Source of the DNA: Mycolicibacterium litorale | Lineage (GTDB): Bacteria > Actinomycetota > Actinomycetes > Mycobacteriales > Mycobacteriaceae | NCBI RefSeq assembly: GCF_014218295.1 | Contig: NZ_AP023287.1 | Span: 4,154,001 to 4,218,000, forward strand | Length of the DNA stretch: 64,000 nt | Reading direction: 5' to 3' | In this document: positions 59,204 to 64,000 of the stretch, piece by piece | Position numbering within the stretch: position 1 is the first letter of the stretch | Layout of the letters: the number at the start of each line of letters is the position of its first letter | The notes under the pieces: generated by a model | What the model was told of the DNA's origin: nothing | The model's input: only the letters and a program-made list of their open reading frames with translations | The model's database searches: none | Made by a program: the position numbers and the translations under genes

Positions 59204-60613
59204 TCACCGGGGCCGGGCGGTCAGCGGCAACGTGGTGATGAACCGGGTGTCGCCGGGGACCGATTCGACCCACAGGCTGCCGCCGTGCCGGTCGACGATG
59301 CGCACCGCGATGTCGAGGCCGAGGCCCGCACCCTCACCGAACGGTTTGGTGGTGAAGAAGGGGTCGAATACGCGCGGCAACACGTCGTCGGGGATGCCGG
59401 AACCGGTGTCACACACCTCGATACGTGCGGTGTCCCGCTCACGCCGGGTACGCACGGTGAGCACACCCGTCGGCATGGCGTCGAGGGCGTTGTTGATGAG
59501 GTTGGTCCACACCTGGTTGAGTTCGGCGGGGTAACACGGCACGGCCGGCAGACCGTTGTCGAAATCGCGCACGACTGTGACGCCGGATCCGAGCCGATGC
59601 GAGAGCATCGCGAGGGTGCTGTCGAGCAGTCGGTGGACGTCGGTGACGTCGAACGGGGCCCGGTCCAGCTGCGAGTACTGCTTGACCTGGTCGACGAGCA
59701 CCGAGATCCGCTTCGTCGCATCGGCGATCTCGGTGAGCAGCAGTTCGGTCTCCACCGTGCTGCTCAACGATCGGACCGCGTCCCTCAGCGCGGCGGTCGT
59801 CTCGCCACATCCGGACGCCGAGAGCCGCTCCATCCAGTCGATGTCCAAGCCGGCCTCGGCGAACGTGGCGGCGTGCTCCCACGCATCGGTGACGCCGCGG
59901 GCGTCGAGCCACTCGCCGAGCGCCTCTTCCAGATGGGTTTTCTGCCCTGTGGTCAGATCCGTCGGCTTGGCGGCGGCCTCGGCGAACCGGTCGTGCAATT
60001 CGAGCAGGGCGGGGTCGGCGCCCGTCTCGGCGCGCCGGTGGCGGGTCTCGGCGATGCGCGTTCGCAGCGCGGCGGCGGCGCGGACGGCGGCCGCCGCCGG
60101 ATTGTTGAGTTCGTGGGTGAGCCCGGCGGTCAGCTGTCCCAGCTGCACCAGACGCTCGTGGGGGCCGATGATGCGCCCGGCGTGCGCGCGTCCGTGTGAG
60201 TGCCCGACGAGCAGGTGGGTGGCCATCGGGAACTCGGTGTGCAGGAACGTGCCCAGGGTGGTGGCGTCGAGCATCAGCAGCCGTGACGGGCGGGTGAGGC
60301 TGGCGTTGAGTTCGTAGCGGACGTCGTCGTCGAGGAGGAACGCCGACCACGCGCCGCAGTAGGCGCCCCGCTGCGAGGTCGTCCACATGTCGATGATGCG
60401 ATCGCCGCTGTGCTTGGACAGCGAGATCTCACCGTCGAGCAGGACGTAGAAGTGGGTCGCGGGGTCGCCTTCGCGACACAGGGGCCCGGCGGGCAGGGTG
60501 CTCACCGTCGCCCTGGCGCACAGCCTTCGGAGTTGGTCGTCGGTGAGGCCTTCGAAGAGGAACAACTCGCGCAGTTCGTCGATGTCGCACGTGTTCGCGG
60601 GTTCGTCGACCAT
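59204..60613 (-). CDS. Orphan sensor histidine kinase with cyclic-nucleotide-binding domain
   Basis: A 469-aa protein. The N-terminal domain (~10-130) is a cyclic-nucleotide-binding-type fold (LFEGLTDDQLRRLCARATVS, EGDPATHFYVLLDGEISL). The phosphoacceptor region has LTAGLTHELNNPAAA with His167, and the HATPase domain has NLINNALDAM, DTGSGIPDD and GEGAGLGLDIA. No membrane helix, so cytosolic. No response regulator lies nearby, so it is an orphan; related proteins occur with thioredoxin reductase-like partners. A ligand (cAMP or a redox cue) is inference. Confidence 0.85.
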   Translation of the reverse strand: MVDEPANTCDIDELRELFLFEGLTDDQLRRLCARATVSTLPAGPLCREGDPATHFYVLLDGEISLSKHSGDRIIDMWTTSQRGAYCGAWSAFLLDDDVRYELNASLTRPSRLLMLDATTLGTFLHTEFPMATHLLVGHSHGRAHAGRIIGPHERLVQLGQLTAGLTHELNNPAAAAVRAAAALRTRIAETRHRRAETGADPALLELHDRFAEAAAKPTDLTTGQKTHLEEALGEWLDARGVTDAWEHAATFAEAGLDIDWMERLSASGCGETTAALRDAVRSLSSTVETELLLTEIADATKRISVLVDQVKQYSQLDRAPFDVTDVHRLLDSTLAMLSHRLGSGVTVVRDFDNGLPAVPCYPAELNQVWTNLINNALDAMPTGVLTVRTRRERDTARIEVCDTGSGIPDDVLPRVFDPFFTTKPFGEGAGLGLDIAVRIVDRHGGSLWVESVPGDTRFITTLPLTARPR

Positions 60614-60677
60614 GCTCGTCCACCCTTGGCCTGGTGATCACGAAGACGCCTCAGGCTACCTCGGTCGCAGGGGCCTC

Positions 60678-61820
60678 TCACATCGCGAATGCCAGCACCT
60701 GGGTGATCTGCGTCGGGGAGAAGTTGTCGTCGCTGACCAGCACCAGGGCCCGACGGCCGTCCGGCAGCGCCGGGCCGAGCGTGATGCCCTCGATGTTGTC
60801 GAGCCGGCCCAGAGCGGCGATGTCGGTCAGGTCGGCCACCAGGGACTTGGTCATCGGGCGCACCTGACGGCCGGCGAACGCCGCCACGTCGAGCACGTTG
60901 TCGGCGTCGCCCACCTGGGCGCGGTAGATCCGGACGCTGTTGGTTCCGGCGAAACCTCGCTCGACCACCAGGAACGTCGCATCGTCGAGGGCCGCCACGG
61001 CGGACACACCGTTGTCGCCGCCCGGCCCTGCGGACACCCTGTCGAGCGGGTAGGCGTACTGCGCGGTCGCTTTCATGGTGTCGGGGTCGAACCGGGTGAT
61101 CCGGGTCAGCGCGCCCTCGGTGTCCGACGGCGGCGGCCCGTCCTGCAACAGCGGGCCCTCCATCGCCGCCCACACCGACTGCCCGCTCGGTGAGACGGTC
61201 AGCCCCTCCAGCGTCGAGTTCCGCCGCGGGCCGCTGTCGCTCGCCGACATCCGCAACGCGGGCGGCAGCGCGAACTCGCCGAGATACCGGCCGCCGAAGT
61301 CGGCGATCCGCACGAACGGGTCCCGCAGCGCCGGGTGGTCCGCATCCTCGGTGAGGCGTTCACCCTCGCTCGACCAGTACAGCCGTTGGCGATGGGTGTC
61401 GACGGCGATGCCCTCGGGATCCGGCGGCACCACGGGCGGACGCGCCGCGGTGTCGAGCGGGGCGAACGGCCGCCCGTCCACATCGAGCCAGGGATGGGTG
61501 GCGACGAAGTCGACGGAGCCGACGCCGTTGCCGCCCAACCCGATCCGAGCCTCGTAGAAACGTGCCGCGTTCTTCGCCGACCGGTCGTCGCTGACGATGA
61601 CGTAGACGTCGCGTCGTGCGTCGTAGCTGATGCCTGACAGCCCGCCGATGACCGTGCCGTCGAACGTCGCGCCTGCGGGAACCTGCCGCTGGCCGGCGTA
61701 CTGAATTCCGGCCGGGACCGAATAGGCCGTCGAACACCCGGTGGCAGCCGACGCGCACGCCAGCAGCGCCGCGCAGCAACCACGGACGAACCGCTCCGTC
61801 AGCACGGTGGAGAGGTGCAC
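60678..61820 (-). CDS. Secreted esterase-like phytase-family protein
   Basis: A 380-aa protein. The N-terminal ~29 residues end in AATGC, a possible lipobox, so it may be a lipoprotein. The rest is a beta-propeller-like esterase/phytase domain with FDGTVIGGLSGISYDARRD, DPEGIAVDTHRQRLYWSSEG and NIEGITLGPALPDGRRALVLV. Members are annotated as esterase-like activity of phytase; the substrate is unknown. GTG start at 61820. It precedes the histidine kinase gene on the same strand with 64 nt between. Confidence 0.8.
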   Translation of the reverse strand: MHLSTVLTERFVRGCCAALLACASAATGCSTAYSVPAGIQYAGQRQVPAGATFDGTVIGGLSGISYDARRDVYVIVSDDRSAKNAARFYEARIGLGGNGVGSVDFVATHPWLDVDGRPFAPLDTAARPPVVPPDPEGIAVDTHRQRLYWSSEGERLTEDADHPALRDPFVRIADFGGRYLGEFALPPALRMSASDSGPRRNSTLEGLTVSPSGQSVWAAMEGPLLQDGPPPSDTEGALTRITRFDPDTMKATAQYAYPLDRVSAGPGGDNGVSAVAALDDATFLVVERGFAGTNSVRIYRAQVGDADNVLDVAAFAGRQVRPMTKSLVADLTDIAALGRLDNIEGITLGPALPDGRRALVLVSDDNFSPTQITQVLAFAM

Positions 61821-61924
61821 TGGCCGTCCCTTCGATCGAGGTGCGCTAGTCGAGGGAACGCCCCCGCACCGGTATGCGATTCACGCCTGCTGTCGGTGCA
61901 GCCCGCCTGCCCTACCCTGTAGCG

Positions 61925-62611
61925 GTGTCTCGCGTGCTCAGTGTGAACCTGGCCCGGCCGATGCCGAACCCCGCGAAGGCGACGAAGGCCACGAAGGCCA
62001 CGAAGGCCACGAAGGTCACCGGTATCGACAAGGTACCCACGGACCAGGCGGTGCCGGTGCGCGCGCCCGGACCGATGCGCGGCGGCGCCGGCAGCGGCCT
62101 GCGTGACGACGTCATCGGCAACCAGAGGCTGCACGGCGGCGACGACCAGGCGGTCTACGCCTACGCCCGCGAAGACCTCGACCACTGGCAGAGCACGCTG
62201 GACCGGCCGCTGGCCAACGGGAACTTCGGCGAGAACCTCACCACCGCCGGCGTCGACGTGACCGGCGCCAGGATCGGCGAGCGCTGGCGCGTCGGCACCG
62301 ACGGTCTGCTGCTCGAGGTCACCTCCCCACGGACCCCGTGCCGGACCTTCGCGTCGTTCCTTGGCGTGCGCGGCTGGATCACGACGTTCACGCGGGCCGC
62401 CGCCCCCGGCGCCTACCTGCGGGTGATCCACCCGGGCACGGTGCGGGCGGGCGACGACATCGAGGTGGTCGACCGCCCCGACACCGACATCACCGTCGGC
62501 CTGGTGTTCCGCGCCATCCGCGGCGGCGAGTCCGAGCTGCTGCCCCGGCTCCTCGACGTCGCCGCACTCCCGGAGGACATCAGGGCGCTGGCCCGCAAAC
62601 GCATCGCCTAA
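61925..62611 (+). CDS. MOSC domain-containing protein
   Basis: A MOSC (molybdenum cofactor sulfurase C-terminal) protein of 228 aa. The family Cys is in SPRTPCRTFASFLGVRGW; NGNFGENLTTAGVDV and HGGDDQAVYAYAREDLDHW are the YiiM-type blocks. The likely role is binding a molybdopterin-type sulfur ligand or reducing N-hydroxylated compounds. The GTG at 61925 is the start. Residues ~19-30 are a KAT repeat (KATKATKATKAT) from a 9-bp tandem repeat, which breaks the usual spacing between NPAK and VTGIDK. Confidence 0.85.
   Translation: MSRVLSVNLARPMPNPAKATKATKATKATKVTGIDKVPTDQAVPVRAPGPMRGGAGSGLRDDVIGNQRLHGGDDQAVYAYAREDLDHWQSTLDRPLANGNFGENLTTAGVDVTGARIGERWRVGTDGLLLEVTSPRTPCRTFASFLGVRGWITTFTRAAAPGAYLRVIHPGTVRAGDDIEVVDRPDTDITVGLVFRAIRGGESELLPRLLDVAALPEDIRALARKRIA
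61979..62014 (+). repeat. 9-bp tandem repeat in MOSC gene
   Basis: Four in-frame copies of GCCACGAAG (first copy GCGACGAAG) encode KAT repeats near the N-terminus of the MOSC protein. The repeat looks like an insertion relative to family members, and slippage could change its copy number without shifting the frame. Confidence 0.85.
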
Positions 62612-63663
62612 CCCAGCCGCGGCGCCGCCCGGCCGCTGATCAGCGGCAGGTCGAGGTAGGTGGCGATGCCGGGGGCGGCCGCGCAGACCGCGGGAATGGA
62701 GTTCACGCAGTGCGCGGCGGTCGCCACGATGCCGTTGTTGCTCTCCAGTCCCGACTCGACGCTCTCGGGCTGGAATCCCTTGACGGTCACCGTGAAATCC
62801 GGATTGCCGTGCACCTCCATCTCGTAGCGCTCTCCCGCTTCGCCGAAGGTCCACGGGGGGTCGAGATGCTCCTGGCCCATCAGCCAGTTGACGGTGACGC
62901 GGACGACGACCTCGCCGTCGACGGTGGCCTCCCAGTGGAACCGCCGCCCGGCGACCTGCCCGGGCGCGATGGCGCCGATCGGTGAGTCGATCGGCGCGGT
63001 GGCCACTGCGATCTCCTGGGAGGAGCGCACGGTCGGGTCGGCGCGGAAACCCATCGTGTCGACGACCATCTTCACCGACTGGATGAACCCTCCGTCGAGC
63101 AGTTTCTGCATCGGCCCCGACAGTGCCTTCTCCGGGGTGTCGCCGAAGCCCATCACGTGGCGCACCACGTCGGGTGCGTCGTAGGTGCGCAGGTCGGAGA
63201 ACTCCTCGGCCCGCACGAACGTCACGCCCGTCGACATGACCGACAGCAGCAGCGGGAACTTCTCGCTGATGCCGCCGGGAGCGATCCCGGTCCCGTGCAG
63301 TGTGGCGTTGCCGTCCAGGGCGGCGGCCCGCAGCGGTGCGGCCTCCTTCTCGCCGGGATAGAACCAGCCGACGGGGGTGACGACGTTCTTGCCGGACCGC
63401 AGCAGGGCGGCCACCTCGTTCGGATCGGGCAGCAGCGGGGAGTACACCACCGCGTCGGCGTCGAGGGCGAGTATCTCCTCGACGCTGGTGGTGGCGGCCA
63501 CCCCGATCGGGTCGGTGCCGATCAGTTCGCCGACGTCCTTGCCCGCCTTCGCTTCCGAGTGGACCCAGCAGCCGACGAGTTCGAGCTCGGGGTGCTCGAG
63601 CACACCGTTGATGGCGGCGACGCCGACTCCGCCGGTCGCCCACTGCACCACCCGTAACGCCAT
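62608..63663 (-). CDS. DapB-like NAD(P)-dependent oxidoreductase, KstR-linked
   Basis: A 351-aa protein with a dihydrodipicolinate reductase-type Rossmann fold (VVQWATGGVGVAAINGVLEH) and a C-terminal domain (TVNWLMGQEHLDPPW, DFTVTVKGF). It is a mycobacterial family often called dihydrodipicolinate reductase-like, with unknown steroid or lipid substrate. The ATG at 63663 has AGGAGG upstream. It lies 25 nt from a perfect KstR palindrome and is divergent from an Ltp-type thiolase, so a cholesterol catabolic role is likely. Confidence 0.82.
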   Translation of the reverse strand: MALRVVQWATGGVGVAAINGVLEHPELELVGCWVHSEAKAGKDVGELIGTDPIGVAATTSVEEILALDADAVVYSPLLPDPNEVAALLRSGKNVVTPVGWFYPGEKEAAPLRAAALDGNATLHGTGIAPGGISEKFPLLLSVMSTGVTFVRAEEFSDLRTYDAPDVVRHVMGFGDTPEKALSGPMQKLLDGGFIQSVKMVVDTMGFRADPTVRSSQEIAVATAPIDSPIGAIAPGQVAGRRFHWEATVDGEVVVRVTVNWLMGQEHLDPPWTFGEAGERYEMEVHGNPDFTVTVKGFQPESVESGLESNNGIVATAAHCVNSIPAVCAAAPGIATYLDLPLISGRAAPRLG

Positions 63664-63687
63664 GGAACCTCCTCTTGACCCCCGAAC

Positions 63688-63701
63688 TAGAACGCGTTCT
63701 A
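63688..63701. promoter_or_regulatory. Perfectly palindromic KstR operator
   Basis: TAGAACGCGTTCTA is fully self-complementary and fits TnnAACnnGTTnnA at every fixed base. It lies between divergent genes for a DapB-like oxidoreductase (start 63663) and an Ltp-type thiolase (start 63796), so it can repress both. Confidence 0.9.
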
Positions 63702-63795
63702 CTCGATTCTGGCGCGAGCGTGCGGGTCTGTACGCGACACGCCGATATTCGAACGTGCATCTGCGCACGCTCGCGGAACAAGGAGGGTGCGCAAC

Positions 63796-64000
63796 ATGCC
63801 GCAGAAGGTGTTCGTCGTCGGGGTCGGGATGACGAAGTTCGAGAAGCCGGGCTCGCGGGAGGGCTGGGACTACCCGCAGATGGCCAGGGAGTCGGGCACC
63901 AACGCACTCGCCGACGCCGGCATCGACTATTCGCAGGTGCAGCAGGGCTTCGTCGGCTACTGCTCGGGCGACTCGACGTCGGGTCAGCGCGCACTCTACG
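63796..64000 (+). CDS. Lipid-transfer protein/thiolase, Ltp3 type (3' end outside window)
   Basis: The first 68 codons read [20 protein letters not shown] and [21 protein letters not shown], the opening of SCP-x-type thiolases. By memory it is close to Rv3523 (Ltp3), which belongs to the cholesterol regulon cluster. The ATG at 63796 has AAGGAGG upstream. It has no stop before the window end, so it is partial. Expected role: aldol or thiolytic cleavage of steroid side-chain or ring CoA thioesters. Confidence 0.85.
   Translation, partial: MPQKVFVVGVGMTKFEKPGSREGWDYPQMARESGTNALADAGIDYSQVQQGFVGYCSGDSTSGQRALY

Noticed and set aside
61821..63994. Long minus-strand frame upstream of the phytase-like gene
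   Set aside because: It overlaps the MOSC gene and the DapB-like gene, which have clear domains; its translation is low-complexity.

Overview
The window is GC-rich actinobacterial chromosome, and its gene content and order point to a rapidly growing Mycolicibacterium (Mycobacterium sensu lato). From ychF to the paired patatin-like genes, the core follows the M. tuberculosis Rv1112-to-Rv1062 neighbourhood. That assignment comes from recalled family knowledge and gene order, not from a search. Mycobacterium-specific markers include mca (mycothiol), pra, lpqV, desA2, phoH2, a (2Z,6E)-farnesyl diphosphate synthase of the Rv1086 type, perM and a complete DevR/DevS dormancy system. No tRNA, rRNA, IS element, integrase or CRISPR array was seen.

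Layout. 1-0.9 kb: C-terminal part of a phage-type major capsid protein, cut by the window edge and closed by a strong terminator. 1-8 kb: ychF, a DUF6542-type membrane protein, a zinc-ribbon protein, ispH, a lipid-droplet-type protein, xseA-xseB, and a 3beta-hydroxysteroid dehydrogenase behind a consensus KstR operator. 8-12 kb: an accessory patch with mgtC, a decayed MmyB-type regulator that reads in frame into mgtC, and two short-chain dehydrogenases. 12-17 kb: perM, a dienelactone hydrolase, a DUF4245 protein, glpX and fum. 17-26 kb: a DevR/DosR dormancy island between fum and phoH2. It carries DevS with the heme-ligand His at residue 149, DevR with all key residues, three Acg/Rv3131-type nitroreductases, AdhA, an Rv2004c-type kinase fusion, an epimerase and three DosR-box-like palindromes.

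26-44 kb: phoAT(candidate)-phoH2, desA2, a long-form glyA, a DUF885 protein, coaA, two small paralogous membrane proteins, a large unassigned membrane protein, the Z-farnesyl diphosphate synthase, a hemolysin III protein, a ketosteroid isomerase-like protein, a YyaL/DUF255 protein with a small membrane protein and mca in one operon, DUF4307, greA, a GPP34 protein, metB and a FadE7-type dehydrogenase. 44-56 kb: pra, cbs, a LipU-type esterase, an SGNH hydrolase, fadA3, a frameshifted DUF559 nuclease gene between two related hairpins, a Bax-inhibitor-1 protein, echA9, echA8 and a membrane alpha/beta hydrolase. 56-64 kb: rhodanese plus cysteine dioxygenase, lpqV, two patatins, an orphan cyclic-nucleotide-domain histidine kinase, a phytase/esterase-like protein, a MOSC protein, and a divergent pair (DapB-like oxidoreductase and Ltp3-type thiolase) around a perfectly palindromic KstR operator.

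Themes. Sulfur metabolism (metB, cbs, rhodanese, cysteine dioxygenase, mca), steroid and fatty-acid catabolism (two KstR sites, 3beta-HSD, KSI-like, FadE7, FadA3, EchA8/9, Ltp) and hypoxia response dominate. The least explained signals are two families of intergenic hairpins. One is a 49-nt palindrome present three times with compensatory base changes. The other flanks the DUF559 nuclease gene.
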